From: Erythrobacter sp. SCSIO 43205
Lineage (GTDB): Bacteria > Pseudomonadota > Alphaproteobacteria > Sphingomonadales > Sphingomonadaceae
Direction of reading: 5' to 3'
Length of the DNA: 64,000 nucleotides
Assembly: GCF_019904235.1 (NCBI RefSeq)
Contig: NZ_CP063202.1
Span: 558,001-622,000, forward strand
The notes beneath the pieces are model-generated. The model saw nothing but the letters and a program-made list of their open reading frames with translations. It did not search any database and had not been told where the DNA came from. The position numbers and the translations under genes are program-made. Of the stretch, positions 7,811-16,033 are shown piece after piece (the first letter of the stretch is position 1; every line of letters starts with the position of its first letter).

Positions 7811-9415
7811 ATGGCTCGCGGCATGGCACAATCAAGCGACACCTTTGACGTCATCATCATCGGTTCCGGAGCCGCAGGGCTTACCGCTGCGTTAGGGCTT
7901 GCGACCAAGCTCAAAGTGCTGGTGCTTGCCAAAGGCTCGCTTACCGGAGGCTCGACTGCATGGGCGCAAGGGGGCATCGCGGCTGTTCTGGACGCAGGCG
8001 ACACTTTCGAAAACCACGTGCGCGATACGATGGTCGCAGGCGCCGGCCTTAACGACCGTGAAGCGGTGGAATTCGTGATCGAGCGCGCGCCTGAAAGCAT
8101 CGACCGGCTGGTTGAGCTGGGCGTGCCTTTCAACAAAGATTCGGGCGATCTGCATTTGACGCGCGAGGGCGGGCACTCGCACCGCCGCATTGTCCATGTC
8201 GATGATGCTACCGGCTGGGCGGTGCAATCCGCTTTGCTTAAAGCAGCCGAGGCCAATCCCAACATCACCATGCTGGGCGGGCGCACTGCGATTGATCTTA
8301 TCACCGACCGCAATCGCGAGCGTTATTCAGGCGGCGGCCATGTTTGGGGTGTTTATGCGCTCAACGAGGAAACCGGCTGGGTAGAAGCCCATGTGGCGCG
8401 CGCAACTATTCTGGCAGCGGGCGGGGCAGGGCGCGTTTACCAGTTCTCCACCGCTCCAAGGGGTGCGACCGGAGACGGCATTGCGATGGCATGGCGGGCA
8501 GGCGCGCGCGTCTCCAACATGGAGATGATGCAATTCCACCCGACCTGTCTTTACAATCTGGAAGTCAAAAACTTCCTCATCACAGAGGCCGTTCGCGGTG
8601 AAGGCGGGCATTTGAAGCACCCGGAGACGGGCGCGCGCTTTATGACCGAATATGACGCTGATCGCATGGAGCTTGCGCCGCGCGACGTGGTGGCGCGCGC
8701 GATTGACGATCAGATCAAGCGCTATGGCCTCGACTATGTGCATCTCGACATCAGCCACCAACCGCCTGAATTCGTGAAAGAGCATTTCCCGACGATTTAC
8801 GACAAGCTGATCGGGCTTGGCATTGATATGACTAAGGAGCCGATCCCTGTCGTGCCAGCGCAGCATTATACCTGCGGCGGGATTGTGGTGGACTTGCAGG
8901 CGCGCACTGACCTGCCCGGCCTATGGGCAGCGGGCGAATGCACCGAAAGCGGGCTGCACGGCGCGAACCGCCTCGCGTCCAACAGTCTGCTTGAATGCTT
9001 CGTGTTCGGCGAAGCGGCGGCCTCGGACATACTCACCATGTGGGACGATCTGCCTGAACCGCCCGCGATTCTCCCATGGGATGAAAGCCGCGTTTCGGAT
9101 TCCGACGAGCAGGTCGTGATCAAGCAGAATTGGACCGAGATCCGCCGCTTTATGTGGAACTATGTCGGCATTGTGCGCACCACCAAGCGGCTGGAGCGCG
9201 CCGCCAACCGCATCGCGCTGCTGCGCCAGGAGGTCGAGGACTATTACGGCAGCTTCGTTGTTACGACTGACCTGATCGAACTGCGCAACCTGCTGCAATC
9301 AGCGGATCTTATTGTGCAGTCGGCACTGACCCGCAAGGAAAGCCGGGGCTTGCACTATACGCTCGACTATCCCGAGCTGAGTGCCGAAGTTCGTGATACG
9401 GTGCTGGTGCCGTAA
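7811..9415 (+). CDS. nadB: L-aspartate oxidase
   Basis: L-aspartate oxidase, the FAD enzyme that makes iminoaspartate for de novo NAD synthesis. The Rossmann motif VIIIGSGAAGL is at the N-terminus, followed by the family blocks GGSTAWAQGGIAAV, TREGGHSHRRI, MMQFHPTCLY, the QHYTCGGI active-site segment with its His, and ESGLHGANRLASNSLLE. The length of about 534 residues is typical. Starts at 7787 (TTG), 7811 and 7823 are all possible; 7811 is a compromise and none has a clear ribosome site. nadA and nadC, often adjacent, are absent from this window. Confidence 0.93.
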   Translation: MARGMAQSSDTFDVIIIGSGAAGLTAALGLATKLKVLVLAKGSLTGGSTAWAQGGIAAVLDAGDTFENHVRDTMVAGAGLNDREAVEFVIERAPESIDRLVELGVPFNKDSGDLHLTREGGHSHRRIVHVDDATGWAVQSALLKAAEANPNITMLGGRTAIDLITDRNRERYSGGGHVWGVYALNEETGWVEAHVARATILAAGGAGRVYQFSTAPRGATGDGIAMAWRAGARVSNMEMMQFHPTCLYNLEVKNFLITEAVRGEGGHLKHPETGARFMTEYDADRMELAPRDVVARAIDDQIKRYGLDYVHLDISHQPPEFVKEHFPTIYDKLIGLGIDMTKEPIPVVPAQHYTCGGIVVDLQARTDLPGLWAAGECTESGLHGANRLASNSLLECFVFGEAAASDILTMWDDLPEPPAILPWDESRVSDSDEQVVIKQNWTEIRRFMWNYVGIVRTTKRLERAANRIALLRQEVEDYYGSFVVTTDLIELRNLLQSADLIVQSALTRKESRGLHYTLDYPELSAEVRDTVLVP

Positions 9416-9483
9416 AAGATTGAGCGGCCGCAAGGCCCGCTTGGACCCGCGACCACTCTCCCATTGCCCGTCCGTCTCAGGTG

Positions 9484-9729
9484 TTAGCCGAGGATGTTTT
9501 TGAGGCTTGTGCCGATGTCGATGGGATCGGGATCGATCATGCCAGCGGTGGTGCCGCCACCACCTACACCGCCGATCCCGCCCGTATCGGTTGGGAAGCC
9601 GCCTGCGACAGCATCAAGGTTTTCTGCGTCCAGCTTGGCAATGCGTGCCTTTGCGCTTTTAGAGGCAGCGCTAAGGCTTGCGTTCAAATCGCCTGCGGAA
9701 AGGCGAGCGGCTTTCTTTTTCATGCTCAT
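9484..9729 (-). CDS. putative double-glycine leader peptide (RiPP/bacteriocin-like precursor)
   Basis: An 81-residue protein. The N-terminal half is basic and helix-prone (residues 1-36) and leads into LDAENLDAVAGG at residues 33-44. This resembles the leader of Gly-Gly peptides that are cut by C39/PCAT peptidases or processed as RiPPs. The segment after GG (residues 45-81) is very Gly-rich, acidic and free of Cys, Ser-poor, and ends in NILG. The ATG at 9729 follows AAGGA. The Cys-rich gene at 9762-10253 lies 32 bases upstream in the same direction, so the two look co-transcribed. No transporter or modifying enzyme of a known class is nearby. The precursor role is inference from the leader motif. 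Confidence 0.55.
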   Translation of the reverse strand: MSMKKKAARLSAGDLNASLSAASKSAKARIAKLDAENLDAVAGGFPTDTGGIGGVGGGGTTAGMIDPDPIDIGTSLKNILG

Positions 9730-9761
9730 AATGTGTGTCCTTCTGTGATGGCCCGGATGAG

Positions 9762-10253
9762 TTAGATGCGAACCGTTTCTCCACTCACCGGACCTTGAGT
9801 GAATGACGGAAGGTGGGATGCGGGCCTTTCGGGGCCAACGGGGGTGCGGGGCACGCGGATCACTTGCGAAGGGTGACGCCGAGTGGTGACCTGCGGGCAG
9901 CGCAGGCAGCTTTGCGTGCCGTTTTCGGCAAACCAGCGGCAGGTGGCGCGCAATGTGCAAGCAGGAGCTACATCCACCACGGGCTGCAATTGTTCGAGGA
10001 TCGCCTTGCCAAGGCCGCAGCCCCCTTCGCGCCACTGGCCACAGCCACTGTTCGCGCACGGAGCGGAAAACCGGAGCGCATGGCCGGGGTCAATGCCAAG
10101 CTTCTCTGCATCAAAATCATCAGGAAGCGCTGCGCCCTTGTCGGCATAGGCGACCTGCGCCTCGCCATCTTCTTCGAGCACTACGCCAAGGAGCTTTGCC
10201 TCCGGATGATCGAACGGCGCGCTGGGGCAATCGAGCTGTGGTTGCTTGGCCAT
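9762..10253 (-). CDS. Cys-rich hypothetical protein
   Basis: A 163-residue soluble protein I do not recognise. It has eight cysteines at 9, 66, 71, 79, 99, 105, 116 and 119; the last seven fall in a 54-residue block with spacing C-x4-C-x7-C-x19-C-x5-C-x10-C-x2-C. That looks like a zinc- or iron-sulfur-binding module rather than an exported disulfide protein, since no signal peptide is present. The C-terminal 40 residues are rich in Pro and Arg. The ATG at 10253 follows GGAGA. It lies immediately upstream of the leader-peptide-like gene, which suggests a joint function such as maturation, binding or regulation of that peptide. Confidence 0.6.
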   Translation of the reverse strand: MAKQPQLDCPSAPFDHPEAKLLGVVLEEDGEAQVAYADKGAALPDDFDAEKLGIDPGHALRFSAPCANSGCGQWREGGCGLGKAILEQLQPVVDVAPACTLRATCRWFAENGTQSCLRCPQVTTRRHPSQVIRVPRTPVGPERPASHLPSFTQGPVSGETVRI

Positions 10254-10577
10254 TTGCGTGTCTCCTTCCCCTTCAAAACGGATGCGTTTGGGGCGAAGTC
10301 AGACATTATCGCGCAGCATGGACGCGGCGTATCGGCTGGGTGTGCTAGTGCGTTTGTATAGGGGGAAGGGGGCACGGGTTTTGCGCCGCTTTTTGCAAAA
10401 GCAAAGAACGGCCGCAGGTCGCAATCAGACCCACGGCCGCTCTCTTGCGACCCTTTAGGGGGAAGGGGGCAGGCCGCTTTCCTTGGAAACAGTGATAGAA
10501 GGCTTGGGCAGAGCGCAAAATCCTCACTGTGTGCTAGTGCTCTTGTCATACAGGACACAGAAAGGGAGCGCGGCGTA
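10254..10577. other. intergenic region with interleaved short direct repeats
   Basis: No gene is supported here. The stretch holds two exact direct repeats: GTGTGCTAGTGC at 10340-10351 and 10529-10540, and TAGGGGGAAGGGGGCA at 10359-10374 and 10456-10471. An 8-base inverted repeat (GGTCGCAA at 10417-10424, TTGCGACC at 10445-10452) lies between them. It separates divergent genes, so it should contain promoters for both. Confidence 0.6.
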
Positions 10578-11546
10578 ATGATGCACGATATGTGGAAACC
10601 TCTCGCTATCGCGCTCGCTTCGACCAGCCTCCTCGCTTCCCCGCTCGCAGCTGAGGATGAGCCGCTCACCGACAGCCAGATCGTCGTCGAGGCGCAGGCC
10701 GCTGGCGCGCCGATGTGGACGATTGAAACCGATGCGGGCGCTGTGATCCTTGTCGGCGAAATTCGCGCAGTGCCCAAATCGACGCCGTGGTATCCAGACC
10801 GGCTTGAAATCGCCACGAGAGAGGCGGACCGCGTGATCCTGCGCTCTGCCCCCAAATTCTCTCCCGGCGATGTGTTCCGCCTGATTTTCAGTGGGGGCAA
10901 GATTACCAAGCTGCCCAAGAAAAGCGTCGCTGCCGATTATCTGTCTCAAGAGCAGCGCGCACGGCTCGCCGCGCTCGAAGCGGAATATGACATCGACTAT
11001 GACCGCCGCTCTTTCCTGATGACCAGCTTTGATCTTCTGGCCCGCCGTCTCGATTTTGATGATGATACGGTGAAAGATGCGACCGACATAGTGAAGAAGG
11101 CCGCCAACAAGGCCGACGTGCCGATCATCCGGCCAGAACGCTTTCGCGGTGAAGACCTGCTCGATAATCTCGCCGAGGCCCCGCCGACAGACCATATCCC
11201 CTGTCTCGAAGCGGCGATGAGCGCGACTGAGGCGGGTCAGCCGATCATCGAAAAGCGCGGCGATGATTGGCGCAGCTTTGATATTCCCGCTGTCATGAAT
11301 AACCCGCTCGAAGTGGCGCTTGGCACGTGCTGGCCGTGGGCGGATGATGAGTTGGGCGAAGAGATCCGCGAAAGCTGGGTGAGCATGATTGCCGATGCTT
11401 CCACAAAACCGGGCGTGACTCTGGCTGTGGTGCCCTTGCGGGTGCTCGCCGAACCCGAAGGCGTGCTAGACCAGTTGGAGGCGCAGAATTTTCTGATCGG
11501 CGGCCCCGACTGGCGTGGTAAGCCTTCAGGCAATTCAGGCGGCTAA
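10578..11546 (+). CDS. TraB/GumN-like exported protein
   Basis: A 322-residue protein with a signal peptide (cleavage near PLAAE). It shows the TraB/GumN outline: an early strand block APMWTIETDAGAVILVGEI followed by PKSTPWYP, and a C-terminal FLIGGPDWRG, matching the usual closing block. In this family the block after LVG normally reads as a Thr-Ile-His-type motif; here the equivalent is EIR, so the conserved His appears lost and catalytic activity is doubtful. Family members are thought to be metal-dependent peptidase-like proteins. Two adjacent ATGs exist (10578, 10581) behind a GGGAGCG site. It is divergent from the Cys-rich gene. Confidence 0.72.
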   Translation: MMHDMWKPLAIALASTSLLASPLAAEDEPLTDSQIVVEAQAAGAPMWTIETDAGAVILVGEIRAVPKSTPWYPDRLEIATREADRVILRSAPKFSPGDVFRLIFSGGKITKLPKKSVAADYLSQEQRARLAALEAEYDIDYDRRSFLMTSFDLLARRLDFDDDTVKDATDIVKKAANKADVPIIRPERFRGEDLLDNLAEAPPTDHIPCLEAAMSATEAGQPIIEKRGDDWRSFDIPAVMNNPLEVALGTCWPWADDELGEEIRESWVSMIADASTKPGVTLAVVPLRVLAEPEGVLDQLEAQNFLIGGPDWRGKPSGNSGG

Positions 11547-11615
11547 GCCCCTTGCTCTTGGCGCACTTGTCTGCATTGTAGGTGGTCGCAAGAAACCGAA
11601 GGAAACGCTTCTCCC

Positions 11616-12530
11616 ATGCCCACAATCACAACGCCAAACACCGGTATTGAGCTTTTCTACGAGGATCATGGCGATCCCGCACATGAGCCGATCCTTCTGG
11701 TCATGGGGCTCGGCGCGCAACTGACCTTGTGGCCCGATGAGTTGGTCGAAGCGCTCGTGGGCCATGGCTTTCGCGTCATCCGCTATGACAATCGTGACAT
11801 TGGCTTGTCGCAGAAATTTGATGGGGCAAAGCCGCCCAAGCTTGCCTGGCAGGTCATTCGCCAGAAAATCGGCTGGCCTGCCAAAGTGCCTTACACATTG
11901 GCGGCGATGGCCGATGATGCGGTTGGTTTGCTCAGTGCGCTTGAGATTGATCGGGCTCATGTCGTTGGCGCCAGCATGGGCGGGATGATTGCGCAACTGA
12001 CCGCGATCAATCACCCAGAGCGGCTGCTTTCGCTTACCTCGATCATGTCAACCACGGGCAATGGCTCGCTTCCGGCAGCGGATAAAGCTGCGATGGACGC
12101 GCTGGTCACTCAACCAAAGTCGCTTGCCGAGGAGGACTTGGTCGAACACGGTCTTCACATCGGGCGCAGCATCGGTTCACCCGGCTATCCTGCGGATGAA
12201 GCGCGCGCACGCGAGCGGGTTTTGATGAGCGTACGTCGCAGTGTCTATCCCGCTGGCCTTCCGCGCCAATTGGCGGCGATCATTGATGATGGCTGCCGCC
12301 GCTCTCGCCTTGCGAAGGTGAAAGCGCCGACGCTTGTGCTGCACGGCGAGGATGACCCATTGGTCAAACTTGAGGGCGGTCAGGATACCGCCGCGCACAT
12401 TCCTGGCGCAAAGCTCGTCACGATACCGGGATGGGGCCATGATCTGCCGATGGAGCTGGTCGAGCCTTTGGCAGGCCATATCGCGACCCACGCAAAGTCG
12501 GCTGCGCAAAAAGCGCCAGAGCCCGCGTAA
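11616..12530 (+). CDS. alpha/beta hydrolase
   Basis: A 304-residue alpha/beta-hydrolase. The triad can be read directly: the nucleophile elbow GASMGG, the acid in HGEDDPL and the His in GWGHDLP. The oxyanion-hole region is LLVMGLG near residue 30, and YDNRDIG is the segment usual for the esterase/lipase group resembling aclacinomycin methylesterases. No signal peptide is present, so it is cytoplasmic. The substrate is unknown. It follows the GumN-like gene by 69 bases in the same direction, without overlap. About 550 bases of non-coding DNA follow before nrdA. Confidence 0.88.
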   Translation: MPTITTPNTGIELFYEDHGDPAHEPILLVMGLGAQLTLWPDELVEALVGHGFRVIRYDNRDIGLSQKFDGAKPPKLAWQVIRQKIGWPAKVPYTLAAMADDAVGLLSALEIDRAHVVGASMGGMIAQLTAINHPERLLSLTSIMSTTGNGSLPAADKAAMDALVTQPKSLAEEDLVEHGLHIGRSIGSPGYPADEARARERVLMSVRRSVYPAGLPRQLAAIIDDGCRRSRLAKVKAPTLVLHGEDDPLVKLEGGQDTAAHIPGAKLVTIPGWGHDLPMELVEPLAGHIATHAKSAAQKAPEPA

Positions 12531-12583
12531 GCGCTCAGCACACACGGGCCATAGGCAAGAATATTGCAAGCCCTTGTGCGAAA

Positions 12584-12873
12584 GATTCAAGGATTGATTC
12601 ACACCTAACAATCACCAAATTTTTCTTCACAGATTCACTTTGGGGCTTGCGCAATGCGCGACTCAAGCTTTTCCGGCGCGTCGCTGCACTGCAACATAAA
12701 TGTCTGATCGGGTCTGGCGCAGTTTTATGGTTAATTGCCCGTTGACCGCCTCACCCGTCTGATTCAGTATCTGGTGGCTTGGTTCGCAACGGACCCCCAA
12801 ATTGTAGTGCATTCCCTTCTGGTGAGGCTCGCTCCCACGCTTTTGGCACATGGAGCGATGCGGGGAAGGAGTC
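12584..12873. promoter_or_regulatory. cluster of GANTC (CcrM methylation) sites upstream of nrdA
   Basis: Six GANTC sites are seen at 12584, 12596, 12632, 12660, 12761 and 12869 in the long non-coding region before nrdA; four fall within 81 bases. GANTC is the target of the cell-cycle methyltransferase CcrM in alphaproteobacteria and is often enriched in promoters controlled through GcrA. The rest of 12531-13000 contains no gene I can support. Confidence 0.5.
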
Positions 12874-13000
12874 GCTGCAAAAGGGGTTCAAGAGAGCCAT
12901 GGTGGACGGATTGAGAACAGGCTGTTTGTGGGCGCGCCCGGAGAAAACACGGGCAAAAAACGGGCAAACACTGTCGATAACACGTCCATAAAACGGTGCG

Positions 13001-13015
13001 GAACAGAATCGGAAC
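13001..13015. promoter_or_regulatory. LexA-type SOS box upstream of nrdA
   Basis: GAAC-AGAATCG-GAAC matches the alphaproteobacterial LexA operator (GTTC-N7-GTTC on the other strand) exactly. A -10-like TATAGT follows at 13032-13037, so the box covers the likely -35 region and the spot where a repressor would block polymerase. The nrdA start lies 64 bases beyond the box. Confidence 0.65.
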
Positions 13016-13079
13016 AAATGCGGTTTTACGCTATAGTGGCAAAAGCGCTCGGATTCGAAGGATACAGGACGGGGCAGTG

Positions 13080-15119
13080 ATGGAATTCAAAGCGGGTGAT
13101 GAAGTTTTGAGCGATGCGGAAACCGGCGCAGATGTCGCCGCACAGGAAAAGGCAAACGCAAATGCAAATGCAGGTAAGGCTGTGACGATGGAAAAGGCTG
13201 ACATGGGCAGCGATGCTCTGGTTGCGGAGAAAAGCGCTGAAGCGCTTGGCAATGCTGTGGCGAGCGCTGCTAAAGCGGCCGCGCAGGATAAGGCTGCAGA
13301 CGACAGCAAGAAGGTCAATGATCGCCGTTTTAACGTGCAAATCGACGAGACGCGCGACGCCAATCTCACCGAATTCGGCAAGGAAACGCTCGAAGACCGC
13401 TATCTCCTTCCCGGTGAGAAATATCAGGATCTGTTCGCCCGCGTCGCTGATGCTTATGCTGATGACGCAGAGCACGCACAGCGCCTTTATGACTACATCT
13501 CGAACCTGTGGTTCATGCCTGCAACCCCTGTGCTTTCCAATGGCGGGACCAATCGCGGCCTTCCGATCTCGTGCTATCTGAATTCGGTTTCAGACAGCCT
13601 TGATGGTATTGTGAATACCTGGAATGAAAACGTGTGGCTTGCCTCAAAAGGCGGCGGCATTGGCACCTATTGGGGCAATGTTCGCGGCATTGGTGAGCCG
13701 GTTGGCCTCAACGGCAAGACATCGGGCATTATTCCGTTTGTGCGCGTGATGGATTCGCTCACTCTGGCGATTTCGCAAGGATCGCTGCGTCGTGGGTCGG
13801 CTGCGTGTTATCTCGATGTCTCGCACCCTGAGATTGAGGAATTCCTCGAAATCCGCAAACCTTCAGGCGACTTCAACCGCAAGGCATTGAACCTGCACCA
13901 CGGTGTTTTGCTCACCGATGATTTCATGGAAGCGGTGCGCGACGGGGCTGAATTTGAGCTTAAATCGCCCAAGACCGGCGAAGTGCGCGGCACAGTCGAT
14001 GCGCGTTCGCTGTTCCAGAAACTGGTCGAGACACGCCTTGCAACAGGCGAGCCTTACATCGTGTTTGCCGATACGGTGAACCGCATGATGCCAAAGCACC
14101 ACCGCGAGCTTGGCCTTAAGGTGTCGACTTCGAACCTGTGTTCCGAAATCACGCTTCCCACCGGCATTGACCACCTTGGCAATGACCGCACCGCCGTGTG
14201 CTGTCTGTCGTCATTGAACCTTGAAAAATGGGACGAGTGGAACGGCAACAAGCAATTCATCGAAGACGTGATGCGTTTCCTTGATAATGTGCTGCAGGAC
14301 TATATCGACCGCGCACCCGATGAGATGGCCCGAGCGAAATACTCCGCTGAGCGCGAGCGCAGCGTTGGTCTTGGGGTGATGGGCTTCCACTCCTATCTGC
14401 AATCGAAAGGGCTTGGTTTTGAGAGCGCGATGGCGAAAGCCATGAACCTCAAAATGTTCAAGCATATTCAGGCCAAGGCTTCGGAAGCTTCCATGCTGCT
14501 CGCGCAAGAGCGCGGCCCTTGCCCTGATGCAGCGGACATGGGCGCGATGGAGCGTTTTTCCTGCAAGATGGCAATCGCGCCAACCGCGTCGATTTCGATC
14601 ATTTGCGGCGGCACAAGCGCGTGTATCGAACCGATCCCCGCCAACATCTACACGCACAAGACGCTGTCAGGCAGCTTCATCGTCAAGAACCCTTATCTTG
14701 AAAAGCTGCTCGACAAGAAGAGCAAGAACTCCACCAACGTCTGGAACTCGATCCTCGAAAAAGGCGGCAGCGTTCAGCACCTCGATTTCCTCAGCGAAGA
14801 GGAAAAGGCGAGCTTCAAAACCAGCTTCGAGATTGATCAACGCTGGCTGCTTGAATTCGCCGCAGACCGCAGCCCCTATATCGATCAGGCGCAGTCGCTG
14901 AACCTCTTCATCCCGGCTGACGTTGATAAGTGGGATCTTATGATGCTCCACTTCCAAGCGTGGGAGAAAGGGATCAAGTCGCTCTATTACCTGCGCTCCA
15001 AATCGGTCCAGCGCGCAGGCTTTGCCGGCGGTGTCGAGGCGGACAATACAGCTGACGCAGCGAAATATGAGCTCAGCGCCGAGCAGACCGATTATGAGGA
15101 ATGCCTCAGCTGTCAGTGA
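13080..15119 (+). CDS. nrdA: ribonucleoside-diphosphate reductase, alpha subunit (class I)
   Basis: The large catalytic subunit of class I ribonucleotide reductase, which reduces NDPs to dNDPs with NrdB. Seen: FMPATPVLSNGG, the redox Cys in LPISCYLN, the active-site NLCSE (Asn, thiyl Cys, Glu), CCLSSLNL, and a C-terminal Cys pair in EECLSCQ for thioredoxin/glutaredoxin. From the ATG at 13080 (site AGGACGGGG) it has 679 residues. The first 80 are an Ala/Lys-rich, low-complexity stretch, and no N-terminal ATP-cone is visible, so overall-activity control by ATP/dATP may be absent or act through NrdB. Earlier in-frame starts would lie within the operator. nrdB is 3.2 kb downstream rather than adjacent. 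Confidence 0.94.
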   Translation: MEFKAGDEVLSDAETGADVAAQEKANANANAGKAVTMEKADMGSDALVAEKSAEALGNAVASAAKAAAQDKAADDSKKVNDRRFNVQIDETRDANLTEFGKETLEDRYLLPGEKYQDLFARVADAYADDAEHAQRLYDYISNLWFMPATPVLSNGGTNRGLPISCYLNSVSDSLDGIVNTWNENVWLASKGGGIGTYWGNVRGIGEPVGLNGKTSGIIPFVRVMDSLTLAISQGSLRRGSAACYLDVSHPEIEEFLEIRKPSGDFNRKALNLHHGVLLTDDFMEAVRDGAEFELKSPKTGEVRGTVDARSLFQKLVETRLATGEPYIVFADTVNRMMPKHHRELGLKVSTSNLCSEITLPTGIDHLGNDRTAVCCLSSLNLEKWDEWNGNKQFIEDVMRFLDNVLQDYIDRAPDEMARAKYSAERERSVGLGVMGFHSYLQSKGLGFESAMAKAMNLKMFKHIQAKASEASMLLAQERGPCPDAADMGAMERFSCKMAIAPTASISIICGGTSACIEPIPANIYTHKTLSGSFIVKNPYLEKLLDKKSKNSTNVWNSILEKGGSVQHLDFLSEEEKASFKTSFEIDQRWLLEFAADRSPYIDQAQSLNLFIPADVDKWDLMMLHFQAWEKGIKSLYYLRSKSVQRAGFAGGVEADNTADAAKYELSAEQTDYEECLSCQ

Positions 15120-15151
15120 TTTGCTGCCAGTGATGTGTTGCCAGTGATGCG
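15110..15151 (+). repeat. 14-base tandem repeat across the nrdA stop codon
   Basis: Three degenerate copies of a 14-base unit (CTGTCAGTGATTTG, CTGCCAGTGATGTG, TTGCCAGTGATGCG) begin in the last codons of nrdA and run past its stop, so the stop-containing segment is duplicated downstream. Confidence 0.75.
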
Positions 15152-15186
15152 CTGGCAATAGGCTCGCTATTGCTACCCATTTTAAG

Positions 15187-15221
15187 ACCCCCGCAAAGCA
15201 CAGCGCTTCGCGGGGGTTTTT
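15187..15221 (+). terminator. rho-independent terminator of nrdA
   Basis: ACCCCCGC at 15187-15194 pairs with GCGGGGGT at 15210-15217, and an inner AAGC/GCTT pairing extends the stem. Five T residues follow. It lies 68 bases after the nrdA stop. Confidence 0.88.
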
Positions 15222-15327
15222 GCACGGCTAAGGCATTGCCCTAGGGTCCATGGCAAGGCCGGACTAATCGGCGCGCTTTATCCGTTTCCATTGGTCGCAA
15301 CCCCGAACGGAGCCTCCCAGCGCGCCC

Positions 15328-15693
15328 ATGTATACCAGCAGAGCCTCAGCCGCTCGAGAATACGAGCGTAGCCAGACCCACGCGATTGGTATCTGCCAAA
15401 CCGAAAGCGGCAAGGAAATCGCGGTGCGATACCGCGAACTGTCGCAAGGCGGATGCAGCCTCGATGATCCGAAAGGCGAACTGACCTTCGGGGCAAGGGT
15501 CAGCCTTTTTATCGAAGGGACTGGGCCAATCCGCGCCGAAGTTGCATGGCGCCAGGGGAAAAGCGCCGGCCTCGAATTTGCACAGCTTTTGCCTGATCAG
15601 CTTTACCGCCATTTGTTCGCTGGCGAATGGGAGCTTGCCCGCAAAGCCCCGCTTACCAAGGAGCGCGTGTACCCTGTGCGGCGGATGATCTAG
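15328..15693 (+). CDS. PilZ domain protein
   Basis: A 121-residue single-domain PilZ-like protein, a class that can bind cyclic di-GMP. The C-terminal half shows the family pattern: RELSQGGCSLDD (the [DN]xSxxG-type block, here LSQGGCS), then a strand block RVSLFIEGTGPIRAEVAWRQGKSAGLEF. The N-terminal arginine motif RxxxR is not clean; REYERSQ and VRYR are candidates, so ligand binding is uncertain. It is cytoplasmic and has no attached effector domain. A diguanylate cyclase is encoded at 59463 in the same window. It follows the nrdA terminator and is probably transcribed separately. Confidence 0.75.
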   Translation: MYTSRASAAREYERSQTHAIGICQTESGKEIAVRYRELSQGGCSLDDPKGELTFGARVSLFIEGTGPIRAEVAWRQGKSAGLEFAQLLPDQLYRHLFAGEWELARKAPLTKERVYPVRRMI

Positions 15694-15759
15694 CGCGCCC
15701 CCTCGCACTTGCGATTAAAATGTGTCACTCTCCTGATTATTGCAGGAGGAGGGATTTTC

Positions 15760-15945
15760 ATGGCACCGGAAATTTGGGTCGGAATTGCAGGTACGCTTTT
15801 CCTTTTAGCGTTCATAATCAACGGCCTGCGCCTGTCTCGCGGACCCGAAGGGCACAGCGCCAATGCCGGGCGCCTGCACATGGTTATGGGCGGGGCTGCT
15901 CTGCCGTTCATGTGGCTCGCAGTGGTGGCATCGGCCAATATGTGA
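15760..15945 (+). CDS. small two-TM membrane protein
   Basis: A 61-residue protein with two hydrophobic segments, at about residues 4-22 and 41-59, joined by a polar linker (LSRGPEGHSANAGR). The ATG at 15760 follows a strong GGAGGAGGG site, which decides this start over one 51 bases upstream. No known family is recognised. It lies between PilZ and the GntP permease on the same strand, with 88 bases to the permease. Confidence 0.65.
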   Translation: MAPEIWVGIAGTLFLLAFIINGLRLSRGPEGHSANAGRLHMVMGGAALPFMWLAVVASANM

Positions 15946-16033
15946 GCGCGTGGAAGGCGCGGGCACGGGGCCACAGCGCTCAAAATGACAAGTTTTACGA
16001 TCACAGAAAACAATGTGAGGGGGGAGCGAGGCG

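Noticed and set aside
9730..10059. A 191-residue frame that includes the leader-like peptide.
   Set aside because: Its first 110 residues overlap the Cys-rich gene in another frame and show no protein-like composition; the ATG at 9729 has its own ribosome site.
12750..13080. Several short open frames before nrdA.
   Set aside because: Low-complexity or shadow frames in a region rich in GANTC sites and promoter features; no ribosome sites of note.
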